This document shows positions 16,643-25,004 of a stretch of DNA of 64,000 nucleotides, in pieces; the first letter of the stretch is position 1; every line of letters starts with the position of its first letter. The DNA lies in the NCBI GenBank assembly GCA_035293565.1, contig DATGMP010000101.1:1-64000 (forward strand), in the 5' to 3' direction. The position numbers and the translations under genes are program-made. The stretch comes from DATGMP01 sp035293565 (GTDB lineage Bacteria; Pseudomonadota; Alphaproteobacteria; BOG-932; Roseiterribacteraceae). Under the pieces are notes generated by a model. The model saw only the letters and a program-made list of their open reading frames with translations, was not told the DNA's origin and did not search any database.

Positions 16643-17153
16643 GGTCTCTCGCGCCGCCGCCGCGGTCGTGCTCGCATTCCTTGCCGGCTGCGGGTTCAAG
16701 CCGCTCTACGGCACGAACAGCGCGACGCATGCGCCCGCGACCGCAGTCCAGTTCGCCCAGATCGAGATCCCGCCGCTCCCCAACGAGACCGGGCAAGAGC
16801 TGCGCAATATGCTGATCGACCAGCTCCATCCAGGCGGTCCGGCCGACGACTACAGATACACGCTGAAAGTCGCGCTGCGCGAAGCGGACCTCAATCTCGG
16901 CCTTCAGGAGAACGCCACCGCCACCCGCGGCCAGGTGCGCCTCACTGCCGAATATTGGCTCACCGACGCGGAGAACGGGAAGGTGCTGGTCCATGAGACC
17001 GTGCGCACGTCGACCGGCTACAACATCCTGATCAACCAGTTCGGCACGGTGCTGAGCACGGACGATGCGCGAAACCGAGGCCTGCAGCAGATCGCCGACG
17101 AAATGGCCCTCCATCTCGCGCTCTATTTCCAGGCGGATCAGAAGAAGACATGA
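16629..17153 (+). CDS. lptE: LPS assembly lipoprotein LptE
   Basis: A 174-residue outer membrane lipoprotein with lipobox LAGC (cysteine at residue 21) directly followed by GFKPLYG, the hallmark of alphaproteobacterial LptE. It plugs the LptD barrel and helps to place lipopolysaccharide in the outer leaflet. The mature domain contains the expected NEL/LRNMLIDQL and VRLTAEYWL segments. It overlaps leuS and lies 10 bases before holA. The short length is normal for this group. Confidence 0.92.
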   Translation: MSSSRVSRAAAAVVLAFLAGCGFKPLYGTNSATHAPATAVQFAQIEIPPLPNETGQELRNMLIDQLHPGGPADDYRYTLKVALREADLNLGLQENATATRGQVRLTAEYWLTDAENGKVLVHETVRTSTGYNILINQFGTVLSTDDARNRGLQQIADEMALHLALYFQADQKKT

Positions 17154-17163
17154 GGCCCGCCCG

Positions 17164-18192
17164 GTGAAGCTGCAGGGCGCCGCGATCGAGAAATTCCTCC
17201 AGCGCCCGGACCCCGCGATTCGCGCGGTGCTGCTTTACGGCGGCGACGAAGGGTTGGTCCGCGAACGCGCCGCGGTGCTCGGGAGGAGCGTGGTCGAGGA
17301 TCTCTCCGACCCATTCCGCGTCGCGCAGCTCGCGACCGACGCCTTGGCCGCCGACCCGTCCCTGCTCGCCGACGAGGCGGCATCGCTCTCACTGATGGGC
17401 GGCCGCCGGCTGGTCCGGATCCGCGACGGCTCCGATAAGATGACCCGCGCGCTCACGACCATGCTGGAGGGCGCGGCCGGCGACAGCCTGACGGTGATCG
17501 AGGCCGGCGATCTCACGCCGCGCTCGAGCCTGCGAAAAGCCGCTGAAAGCGCCGACAACGCCGCCGCGATTCCCTGCTATGTCGAGGATGAGGCCGGCCT
17601 CGCGCGGACCCTTCACGCCCAGATCGCGAATGCCGGCAAATCGATCGATCCGGATGCCGAGCGGCTCCTTGCGGGCAGCCTGGTCGGCGACCGCATGCTG
17701 GCGCGCGGCGAGGTCGAAAAGCTGCTTCTCTATATGGGGGACGAGTCGGCGATCGGCATTGCCGATGTCGAGGCTACCGTCGTCGATACGGCTGCGATGG
17801 GAATGGACGACGCCGCGCGCGCGGCAGCCGACGGAGACTTCCCCGCGCTCGATCGCTGCCTTGGACGCCTGGTTGCGGAAGGTACCAGCGGCGTCGCGAT
17901 TCTTCGAACCGCTCAGATCTATTTTCGCCGTCTCCACCTGACCCGCGCGCGGCTCGACGCGGGCGCCGATCTGTCCCAGGCCCTGTCGCAGCTTCAGCCG
18001 CCGCTCTTCTTCAAGGTCAGAGACGGGTTCGGCCGCCAGGTCAGACGCTGGCCTCTGCGACGGCTCAAGGCGGCGCTCGACCGGCTGGTCGAGGCGGAAG
18101 CCGCATCGAAGCGGACGGGCGCCAACGATTTGCTGCTGGCAGCCGAATCCCTGATCGCGCTGGCCCGCGCCGCAGCAAGGGAAGAAAGATAG
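17164..18192 (+). CDS. holA: DNA polymerase III subunit delta
   Basis: A 342-residue clamp-loader subunit that opens the beta sliding clamp during replication. It starts at a GTG at 17164 (VKLQGAAIEKFL), with the family feature AVLLYGGDEGLVRERA near the N-terminus, a LLADEAASLSLMGGRRLVRI strand and the long helical collar domain at the end. The gene order leuS-lptE-holA is standard for the class. An in-frame ATG upstream lies within lptE and is not needed. Confidence 0.92.
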   Translation: MKLQGAAIEKFLQRPDPAIRAVLLYGGDEGLVRERAAVLGRSVVEDLSDPFRVAQLATDALAADPSLLADEAASLSLMGGRRLVRIRDGSDKMTRALTTMLEGAAGDSLTVIEAGDLTPRSSLRKAAESADNAAAIPCYVEDEAGLARTLHAQIANAGKSIDPDAERLLAGSLVGDRMLARGEVEKLLLYMGDESAIGIADVEATVVDTAAMGMDDAARAAADGDFPALDRCLGRLVAEGTSGVAILRTAQIYFRRLHLTRARLDAGADLSQALSQLQPPLFFKVRDGFGRQVRRWPLRRLKAALDRLVEAEAASKRTGANDLLLAAESLIALARAAAREER

Positions 18193-18290
18193 CTCCGACG
18201 ATCGCGCTATCGCGGTCCCTGGGACGGGTGTAAAATTCCGAGACTTCCGGTGCCCGTGCCGCGACCAGCAGCAGACGAGGTCATGACCGC

Positions 18291-19268
18291 ATGACGATCG
18301 CCCTCCACTCTTGCGACCCGCATGCCGAAGACTCCCGCCCCGCTCTGTCGGGCAGCGCAATCGCCGAAAACCAGGTCTGGATCGATCTCGTCACCCCGTC
18401 GCCCGAGGAGATCGCCTTCGTCGAGCGCGTGACCGGCTTCAAGGTGCCGACGCGCGACGAGATCGGCGAGATCGAGGCGTCGAGCCGGCTGAGAAGCGAG
18501 AACGGCGCGCTCTATTTCAGCACGCCGGTCCTGTTCGGCGCAGCGCTCGGCGAGCCACGGGCGACGCCCCTCGGGCTTATCCTATCCAAAGACCGGCTCG
18601 TCACGGTGCGCTTCGAGGAGATCACCGTCTTTCAAAATTACAAGGGCCAGATCGGCAAGCCCGACTGCGTGCATCCGAGCGCGCCCGGCGCTTTTGTCGG
18701 CTTGCTCGAAGCGATCGTCGACCGCTACGCCGACCATCTGGAACGCGTCGGCGCCAAGCTCGATCAGGCATCGCACATGATCTTCCGCGACGAGACCGGC
18801 CAAGGCCTGGGCGGCATGAGTCTGCGCGAGACGATCCGCATGATCGGACGCGAGGGCGACTTCACGTCCAAGGTTCGCGATTCGCTGCTCGGCATCGGCC
18901 GGATCGTCCCTTATGCCGACACGCGAGGCGCGGACTGGGTGCCCCCCGAAGTACATGCCCGCTTCGCAACGCTGAAACAGGACATCCTCTCGCTCAACGA
19001 TTACGACGCCTACCTCACCGCCAAGGTCCAGTTCCTGCTCGACGCGACGCTGGGGCTCGTGAATATCGACCAGAACAACATCATGAAGGTGCTGACGGTC
19101 TTCACCGTCGCCGCGCTGGGCCCGACCCTGGTCGCGAGCTGGTACGGGATGAACTTCAAGAACATCCCCGAATATGACTGGTCCTTCGGCTATCCTTACG
19201 CGCTTCTGCTGGCGCTCGCGACAGGCATCGGCCCGCTCATCTGGTTCCGGCTGCGGCGTTGGCTGTGA
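18291..19268 (+). CDS. CorA-family magnesium/cobalt transporter
   Basis: A 325-residue inner membrane divalent cation channel. A large cytoplasmic N-terminal domain and long helices lead to the pore motif YGMNF just after the first transmembrane segment (VLTVFTVAALGPTLVASW), and a second segment (YPYALLLALATGIGPLIWF) with a short basic tail RLRRWL. This is the usual CorA topology and length. Ion preference (Mg, Co, Ni or Zn export as in ZntB) cannot be read from the sequence. It follows holA by 98 bases and probably has its own promoter. Confidence 0.9.
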   Translation: MTIALHSCDPHAEDSRPALSGSAIAENQVWIDLVTPSPEEIAFVERVTGFKVPTRDEIGEIEASSRLRSENGALYFSTPVLFGAALGEPRATPLGLILSKDRLVTVRFEEITVFQNYKGQIGKPDCVHPSAPGAFVGLLEAIVDRYADHLERVGAKLDQASHMIFRDETGQGLGGMSLRETIRMIGREGDFTSKVRDSLLGIGRIVPYADTRGADWVPPEVHARFATLKQDILSLNDYDAYLTAKVQFLLDATLGLVNIDQNNIMKVLTVFTVAALGPTLVASWYGMNFKNIPEYDWSFGYPYALLLALATGIGPLIWFRLRRWL

Positions 19269-19301
19269 CCTTCAGATCCCCTCCCAACACGGGAGGGAGA
19301 T

Positions 19302-20171
19302 TCAGACTCTCAGGAACCCGATCTCAGTGAGCCCATAGCCGGCCAACCCGCTCCGCATCCGCTCGACGGCCGGCGTATCCGCCGTGAAAATCGCGCGATG
19401 GGCCGACGCCGAAGAAGTCGGCGGCGTCAAGCCCGCTCTCTCGAACAGCGTTCGCACCCGCCGCGCGATGGCAGCGCCGGAGTCGATCCAAGCGATGTTG
19501 CGGCCACGCTCAGCCGCCATCGCCGATAGCTCGGGCTTCAGGAGCGGGAAATGGGTGCAGCCCAGGACCACGATGTCGATCGCATCGCCGCCGGGCGCAT
19601 TCAGCATGCGGTCCAGCGCGCCCGACAGTATCGCGGGATCGGGCGGTTCGCCCTGCAGTTTACGCTCCGCGGCCTCGACCAGCTCCGGCGCGCCCGTACA
19701 CACGACCCGGCAGCCATCGGCGAACTGTTCGATCAGCGATTTGGTGTAGGGCGAGGCGACCGTCGCCGCGGTGGCCAGAAGTCCTATGGTGCGACTGAAG
19801 CTCGCCTTGGCCGCCGGCTTCACCGCCGGCACGACACCCACGATCGGCATCGGCAGCATCTCGCGCGCGGCGTCGAGCGCCTGCGTGCTCGCGGTATTGC
19901 AGGCGATCACCAGCACATCAGGCTGGGTCTCCTCGACCAGCTTGCGCAACACGGAGGTGACGCGGCCGACGAGCTCGTCCACCGGCTTCGGACCGTAGGG
20001 AAAGGCGAAATTGTCGGCAGCGTAGGTAAGCCTCGCGCCCGGCATCAGCGCCCTGACTTCGTCCAGCACGCTGAGGCCGCCGACGCCGGAGTCGAAAACG
20101 AGGGCGTGCGGCGCAGGATCGGCCTTCGCAGGCGCACCCCCTCCACCATCAATTTGGCGAATCGCTGACAT
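19302..20171 (-). CDS. murI: Glutamate racemase
   Basis: A 289-residue cofactor-independent racemase making D-glutamate for peptidoglycan. The two catalytic cysteines are in VIACNTAST and VVLGCTHFPLL, and the N-terminal VFDSGVGGLSVL is typical. I start at the ATG at 20171 (MSAIRQIDGG); an earlier in-frame start at 20222 would add a basic stretch unlike the family. It is convergent with the CorA gene, with 33 bases between them. Confidence 0.94.
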   Translation of the reverse strand: MSAIRQIDGGGGAPAKADPAPHALVFDSGVGGLSVLDEVRALMPGARLTYAADNFAFPYGPKPVDELVGRVTSVLRKLVEETQPDVLVIACNTASTQALDAAREMLPMPIVGVVPAVKPAAKASFSRTIGLLATAATVASPYTKSLIEQFADGCRVVCTGAPELVEAAERKLQGEPPDPAILSGALDRMLNAPGGDAIDIVVLGCTHFPLLKPELSAMAAERGRNIAWIDSGAAIARRVRTLFERAGLTPPTSSASAHRAIFTADTPAVERMRSGLAGYGLTEIGFLRV

Positions 20172-20255
20172 GAGACTTCGAAATCTGCTCCGCCTGCCGC
20201 GGAGGATCAATCTCGCGTCCATCCGCGGCTTTCTTAGGGCGGGATCAGATCGAAG

Positions 20256-21233
20256 TCAGGTGTAGAACTGCTCGGCGTATTCGCGGAACTTCATGATCGG
20301 CCCGTCGCCGGCGCAGAGCCGCGGCCGCTTCAGATGCTTCTTGAAGTCGAGCACTTTGAAATCCTGCTCGACCTCGTAGCAAAAGCGGTCGAGGAACGGC
20401 CGGCCGACCCGGTCGGTCAGCTCGGGCGAGCCCATGTCCTTGAGATAGAGGCGGCTCTTCTGCAGGAAACGCTCATCGTCCAATGGCGTGAAAGAGTGGA
20501 TGTTCAAGGTCGCGAAGCCCTCGCCCGCGAAATGCTGGGTAAGCAGCGTCACCCCCGTGAATTCGCAGCGCATGCCATGGATTTGCGTCTCCTCGGCCTC
20601 CGGGTTCATCACATAGTCGACCGAGAGCCCATAAGGCTGGCGCTTGACGTTGCGCACCTCCGGCATGCTGTGGCCGTTGTGCAGCTCGATGATGTGCGCC
20701 GTATCGAAGAGATTCTCGAGAATGTCCCGGAAGGGCGCGGTGGTCGTCCAGCGTTTCAGCCCATAGAGCACCCAGCTATCCTCATGAAGCGCCGGCACAG
20801 GACGGGGCTCGTGGTCGGGCTGCCGGCCGTGAGGGTCATACCAGCGCATGATCATGCCGTCGATTTCGCGGGTCGGATGGAGCGTCAGCGCCACGTTGGC
20901 TGGCGGCAATATGTCCGAATAGGGAATCGCGGCAACGCGGCCGCTCTCGCCGTCGAACCGCCATTTGTGGAAGGGGCAGGTGATCTCGCCGTCCTTTATG
21001 CAGCCGTCATGCGACGCGAGATGCGCGCCCAGATGCGGACAATAGGCGTCCGCCACCTGCGCATCCCCTTCGCGCGTGCGATACACGACCATCTGCTCGT
21101 CGAGATAGCTGACCGGCAAAAGCTGATCGGGGGCGACCTCGGCCGACTCGGCCACGCAATACCACCCTCGCGGAAAGGCGATTTCGGGGACGCGATACTT
21201 CATCGGGATAGGCTGAACCGCAGGCATGCTCAT
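20256..21233 (-). CDS. Rieske-type aromatic-ring/steroid oxygenase, terminal component
   Basis: A 325-residue non-heme iron oxygenase. The Rieske 2Fe-2S ligands are Cys65/His67 (YCPHLGAHLAS) and Cys86/His89 (TCPFHKW). The C-terminal catalytic domain has the mononuclear iron region around LENLFDTAHIIELHNGH. The size and pattern fit the KshA / Rieske oxygenase branch that hydroxylates steroids or other polycyclic substrates with electrons from a separate reductase, which is not in this window. The cytoplasmic enzyme sits near two P450 genes and a sterol-desaturase-like gene, so lipid or sterol oxidation is an appealing but unproven theme. Confidence 0.85.
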   Translation of the reverse strand: MSMPAVQPIPMKYRVPEIAFPRGWYCVAESAEVAPDQLLPVSYLDEQMVVYRTREGDAQVADAYCPHLGAHLASHDGCIKDGEITCPFHKWRFDGESGRVAAIPYSDILPPANVALTLHPTREIDGMIMRWYDPHGRQPDHEPRPVPALHEDSWVLYGLKRWTTTAPFRDILENLFDTAHIIELHNGHSMPEVRNVKRQPYGLSVDYVMNPEAEETQIHGMRCEFTGVTLLTQHFAGEGFATLNIHSFTPLDDERFLQKSRLYLKDMGSPELTDRVGRPFLDRFCYEVEQDFKVLDFKKHLKRPRLCAGDGPIMKFREYAEQFYT

Positions 21234-21345
21234 TCCTCCGCGCGCCGCTCGCCGCCGGGCGCGCCGAAGGGCACGCAGTCTCCGGCGGCCATCTTAAAGA
21301 TGATGTTCGTAGCCCGATGTTTCCAACTGCGTCGGGAGGTAGCAG

Positions 21346-21729
21346 TCAGACATAAGAGATGAATTCGAGCAGGGTGCCGTCGGGATCGCGAAAATAGACG
21401 CTGTTGCCCAGCCCCTTGGCGCCGAACGTGCGCTTGGGGCCGAGCTCGACCGGAACCCCGCAGCGCTCGAGGTGCTTGGCCGCCTCCTCGACCGGGCCCG
21501 GCCATTCGAAGCAGATGTCGCTGCCGCCCGGCGGCACCGGGATGCGGGCTACCGGCTTCGCGTCCAGACCAGGGCCGTGGACGCTGAGCTGCTCGGTGCC
21601 GAAGCGATAGAAATGGACTCCGGCGATGGCGATCGGCTCGGCGCCCAGCACGTCGCGATAAAAGGCGTCCGACCGCGCCCGGTCGGAGACATGGACCACC
21701 GTATGATCGAGCTTCACCTTGACCGTCAT
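21346..21729 (-). CDS. VOC (glyoxalase/extradiol dioxygenase-like) family protein
   Basis: A 127-residue single vicinal-oxygen-chelate protein with two beta-alpha-beta-beta-beta repeats: LDHTVVHVSDRARSDAFYRDVLG at the start and GNSVYFRDPDGTLLEFISY at the end. The metal-ligand positions (His near residue 8, Glu near the end in LLEFISY) are present. Possible activities include lactoylglutathione lyase, dioxygenase or fosfomycin-type resistance; none can be chosen. Its start overlaps the stop of the OsmC-like gene by 4 bases (ATGA), so the two are coupled. Confidence 0.82.
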   Translation of the reverse strand: MTVKVKLDHTVVHVSDRARSDAFYRDVLGAEPIAIAGVHFYRFGTEQLSVHGPGLDAKPVARIPVPPGGSDICFEWPGPVEEAAKHLERCGVPVELGPKRTFGAKGLGNSVYFRDPDGTLLEFISYV

Positions 21730-22196
21730 GCGACCAGCTCCGAATGGATGTCGACACCGCCGGTGAGCAGCTTGTGAATCGGGCACTTCTCCGCGACGGC
21801 GAAGAGGCGCGCGCGCTGCTCGGCGTCGAGCGGCCCCTCGATTTCGATCTGGCGCTCGATCTGCTCGCGCGCCGGCGTCGGAGCGCCGGCCGGCGCCTTC
21901 CGGAACGAGAGCCGGACGTCGAGCTTGTCGATTGCCCATCCCTTGCGGGCCGCATACATGCGCACCGTGATCGCCGTGCAGGCCCCGAGCGCCATCAGCA
22001 CCAGCTCATGCGGATTGGGGCCGGTGTCGGCGCCGTTGTGCTCGGCAGTTTCGTCGGCGAACTGCACATGCTTTTGCGTCAACAGCGCCTGCCCCCAGGG
22101 CTGCGCCTCGGTCGCCGTCACCATCACCTGCCCCGGCGCCAACGTCGCCTGCAGGACCGACCAGTCCGTGTCGGTCTCGGGGTCCGGATCGTCCAT
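21726..22196 (-). CDS. OsmC family protein
   Basis: A 156-residue OsmC/Ohr-like protein of the thiol-dependent peroxide-scavenging superfamily. The two expected cysteines are in LVLMALGACTAITVRMYA and AEKCPIHKLL. Members reduce organic or inorganic hydroperoxides in the cytoplasm. The start at 22196 (MDDPDPETDTDW) is the only good one; the long open frame beyond it is antisense to the transporter gene. First gene of a two-gene unit with the VOC protein, divergent from the MFS transporter. Confidence 0.87.
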   Translation of the reverse strand: MDDPDPETDTDWSVLQATLAPGQVMVTATEAQPWGQALLTQKHVQFADETAEHNGADTGPNPHELVLMALGACTAITVRMYAARKGWAIDKLDVRLSFRKAPAGAPTPAREQIERQIEIEGPLDAEQRARLFAVAEKCPIHKLLTGGVDIHSELVA

Positions 22197-22283
22197 CAGG
22201 TCCTCCAATGAAATACGCGGACAATCTAGCGTCCCGCCTCGCGACGGTCGACGACCGGGCGCGACTCCTATAAGCAGCACTTC

Positions 22284-23570
22284 ATGGGCCGATCCTCGAT
22301 CATCGCTTCCTGGTGCCTGTTCGAATGGGCGGTGACGCCTTTTCCGACGATCGTCGTCACCTTCGTCATCAGCAATTATTTCACCCATGCGTTCGCGGCG
22401 GATCCGACGCTGGGAAGCGCGCGCTGGGGATATATGATCGCCGCCACGGGGCTTGTGATCGCCGTCCTGTCGCCGCCGTTGGGCGCGATCGCCGACAGGC
22501 TTGGAAGGGCCAAGCGCGGGGCCGCGATCGGCGCCCTGGTCACGGTCTCGGCCTCCGCGCTGATCTGGTTCGCGCGACCCGATCCTTCGCTCGCGACCAT
22601 TGTGCTGATCCTCTGCGGCGCCGGAATCGTCGCTTATGAGCTGGGCGTGTTGTTCTTCAATGCGCTGCTTCCGACGGTTGCCCCCAAAAGGCTGATCGGG
22701 CGCGTCTCGGGATGGGGCTGGGGGCTCGGCTATGCGGGCGGGCTCGCCTGCCTGGGAATCGCGCTCGTCTTTCTCATTCAGCCCGACCAGCCGGCCTTCG
22801 GGATCGGCAAAGAGCAAGCGGCGAACATCCGCGCCTGCGGTCCGCTCGCGGCCATCTGGCTGCTGCTCTTCGGATGGCCGCTCTTCGCCTTCGTCCCCGA
22901 CCTGCCGCCAACGGGAATCCCCGCACGGCGCGCGCTCCGCGAAGGCATGGCGGAGCTTCGCCGCACCGTATCGGGTCTTCGCGACCTGCCGCAGATGGCG
23001 CGCTTCCTGATCGCGAGCGCGATCTATCGCGACGGCATCTCCACGATCCTTGCCATCGGCGGAGTTTATGCCGGCGGCACCTTCGGCATGGGCTTCACCG
23101 AAATCATTCTTTTCGCGATCGGTATCAACGTCACCGCCGGCCTGGGCGCCATGGGGTTCGCCTGGCTCGACGACTGGCTGGGCTCGAAGAGCACGATCGC
23201 GCTCTCGCTGGCCGGGCTGCTGGTCTTCGGCGCCCTCATCATTCTGGTGCACGACAAGGGTTGGTTCTTCGACGCCGCGCTGGCGCTCGGAATCTTCATT
23301 GGTCCGGCCCAGTCGGCCAGCCGGTCGCTGCTGGTTCGTCTGGCGCCGCCGGCCGGCGTCGGCCAGTATTTCGGCCTCTACGCATTGACCGGACGCGCAG
23401 TGAGCTTCGTCGGGCCGGCGCTGTTCGGCTGGGTCACCGCGACGACGCATAGTCAGCGCGCGGGTCTCAGCGTGATCATGGCGCTGCTGGCGCTGGGCTT
23501 CGTCCTGCTGATCCGAGTCGAGGAGCCGGCGCGCAGGCGGCAGGCCCTCGCGCCCGTGCTGGAAAGCTGA
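22284..23570 (+). CDS. MFS transporter, UMF1 (Atg22-like) family
   Basis: A 428-residue polytopic inner membrane protein with about 12 hydrophobic segments. The N-terminal SWCLFEWAVTPFPTIVVTFVISNYF and the following loop GAIADRLGRAKRG resemble the UMF1 group, bacterial relatives of the yeast vacuolar amino-acid exporter Atg22. The central VSGWGWGLGYAGGLACLGIAL segment is typical. Substrate unknown. Divergent from the OsmC gene, so the 87-base gap holds both promoters. Confidence 0.82.
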   Translation: MGRSSIIASWCLFEWAVTPFPTIVVTFVISNYFTHAFAADPTLGSARWGYMIAATGLVIAVLSPPLGAIADRLGRAKRGAAIGALVTVSASALIWFARPDPSLATIVLILCGAGIVAYELGVLFFNALLPTVAPKRLIGRVSGWGWGLGYAGGLACLGIALVFLIQPDQPAFGIGKEQAANIRACGPLAAIWLLLFGWPLFAFVPDLPPTGIPARRALREGMAELRRTVSGLRDLPQMARFLIASAIYRDGISTILAIGGVYAGGTFGMGFTEIILFAIGINVTAGLGAMGFAWLDDWLGSKSTIALSLAGLLVFGALIILVHDKGWFFDAALALGIFIGPAQSASRSLLVRLAPPAGVGQYFGLYALTGRAVSFVGPALFGWVTATTHSQRAGLSVIMALLALGFVLLIRVEEPARRRQALAPVLES

Positions 23571-23671
23571 CGGATCCCGGACCCGATTTCCGGAACCCGC
23601 CGGCAAAGCGGACACCGGCCCGCCGCTCCAGGAGCGTTGCCGCGGCCGGGGGTCTCTGCGACACTGCCCGC

Positions 23672-24484
23672 ATGGCCGCACGTCTCGCCAATCGCCGTAT
23701 TCTGGTCCCCGAGAGCCGCGAGCTCGACATCTTCGCGCATATGCTGGAAGCGGAGGGCGCGACCGCGATTCGCTGCCCCCTGGTGACAATCCTCGACCTC
23801 GAAGATCCGAAGCCGGTCGAGAGATGGATCAAGCGGCTCATTGCGGGCGAATTCGATGATCTGATTCTGCTGACCGGCGAGGGATTGCGGCGCATTCTTA
23901 TCGTCGCCGACCATATCGGCGCGAAAGACGCCGCGGTCGAGGCGATCGGCAAGCTGCGGACCGTAATTCGCGGACCCAAGCCGGCCAAGGCGCTGCGCGA
24001 CATCGGGCTTGCGCCCGGACTCACGGCGGTCGCGCCCACCACCGAGGGCGTGATCCAGACCTTGTCCGCCGAAGACCTGAAAGGGCGTCGCGTCGGCGTG
24101 CAGCTTTATCCCGGCAACCCGAACGATTTGCTGCTCGATTTCCTGCGTTCGGCCGGAGCAACGCCGGCGGCGGTCGTGCCCTACCGCTACGCGTCGGATG
24201 CCGATGCCGGCGCCGTCGCCGGCGCGATCCGCGCCATGGCCGAGGGAAGGATCGATTGCGTCGCCTTCACGAGTTCGCCGCAGATCGATCGTCTGCAGGA
24301 AGTCGCCAAGGAACGGGGCCTCGAGGCCGAGCTCAAAATGGGCCTGGTGCGCACCCGGATCGCCGCCGTCGGACCGATCGTCGCCGAGGCGGTCGAGCGG
24401 ATCGGCGGCAAGATCGCCGCCGAGCCCGCCAAAAGCTTCCACCTGAAGCCGCTGGTCAACGCCATCGCCGCCGCGCTGGGCTAG
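23672..24484 (+). CDS. Uroporphyrinogen-III synthase (HemD)-like protein
   Basis: A 270-residue protein with two alpha/beta subdomains of the HEM4 fold: N-terminal RRILVPESRELDIFAHMLEAEG, then GPKPAKALRDIGL, then GRRVGVQLYPGNP and the C-terminal FTSSPQIDRLQEVAKE with IAAVGPIVAEAVER. HemD cyclises hydroxymethylbilane to uroporphyrinogen III. The gene is not beside hemC or hemE, so it could be a second HEM4-domain protein of other function. Convergent with the FKBP gene, 3 bases apart. Confidence 0.75.
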   Translation: MAARLANRRILVPESRELDIFAHMLEAEGATAIRCPLVTILDLEDPKPVERWIKRLIAGEFDDLILLTGEGLRRILIVADHIGAKDAAVEAIGKLRTVIRGPKPAKALRDIGLAPGLTAVAPTTEGVIQTLSAEDLKGRRVGVQLYPGNPNDLLLDFLRSAGATPAAVVPYRYASDADAGAVAGAIRAMAEGRIDCVAFTSSPQIDRLQEVAKERGLEAELKMGLVRTRIAAVGPIVAEAVERIGGKIAAEPAKSFHLKPLVNAIAAALG

Positions 24485-24487
24485 GCC

Positions 24488-24847
24488 CTATTCGAGCCCC
24501 AGCAGCTCGACTTCGAACATCAGCGTGGCGTTGGGCGGGATGACTCCGCCGGCGCCGCGCGCGCCATAGCCCAAATCCGGCGGCAGGATGAGCGTGCGCT
24601 TGCCGCCGATCCGCATCCCCTTCACCCCCTGGTCCCAGCCGGCGATCACGCGGCCCTTGCCCAGTGGAAATTTGAACGGCTCGCCGCGATCGACCGAGCT
24701 GTCGAATTTCCTGCCCTTTTCCCCGTCCTTGTAGAGCCAGCCGGTGTAGTGGACGACGGCCGTCTCGCCGCCCTTGGCCTCGGCGCCCTCGCCAACCTGG
24801 TCCTCGCGGCAGCGAAGCCCGCTCGATGTGACTGCGAATTCGGACAG
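24488..24847 (-). CDS. FKBP-type peptidyl-prolyl cis-trans isomerase, probable CTG start
   Basis: A complete FKBP domain of about 119 residues: VVHYTGWLYKDG, KFDSSVDRGEPFKFPLGKG, VIAGWDQGVKGM, GGKRTLILPPDLGYGARGAGG and a normal end VELLGLE. It would catalyse proline isomerisation in the cytoplasm. The frame is open only back to 24898 (TGA just upstream at 24899-24901) and contains no ATG, GTG or TTG before the FKBP core. The best start is CTG at 24847, with GGAG seven bases upstream, giving LSEFAVTSSGLRC, which lines up with the usual MS...TPSGLKY N-terminus. Standard gene finders may miss or truncate it. Divergent from the P450. Confidence 0.8.
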   Translation of the reverse strand: MSEFAVTSSGLRCREDQVGEGAEAKGGETAVVHYTGWLYKDGEKGRKFDSSVDRGEPFKFPLGKGRVIAGWDQGVKGMRIGGKRTLILPPDLGYGARGAGGVIPPNATLMFEVELLGLE

Positions 24848-25004
24848 GATTTGTCTCCGGATTTGATGGGACGAACCGCCGCCCCGCGCCTCCTCATATC
24901 AGCGGTGGATTTTGTTAACCAGCCCGCTGTATCTTCGCGGGACTGGAACGTCATTCCACTCAGTGCATTATGATCAGCGCGGTCAAAGCTCATTGGAGAA
25001 AGCC

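Noticed and set aside
15296..16699. A 467-residue open frame on the minus strand
   Set aside because: Antisense to leuS, which has all its signature motifs.
21726..23789. A 687-residue open frame on the minus strand
   Set aside because: It is antisense to the MFS transporter for most of its length and has a highly charged, low-complexity composition typical of GC-rich shadow frames. Only its last part, the OsmC-like protein ending at 21726 with a start at 22196, is real.
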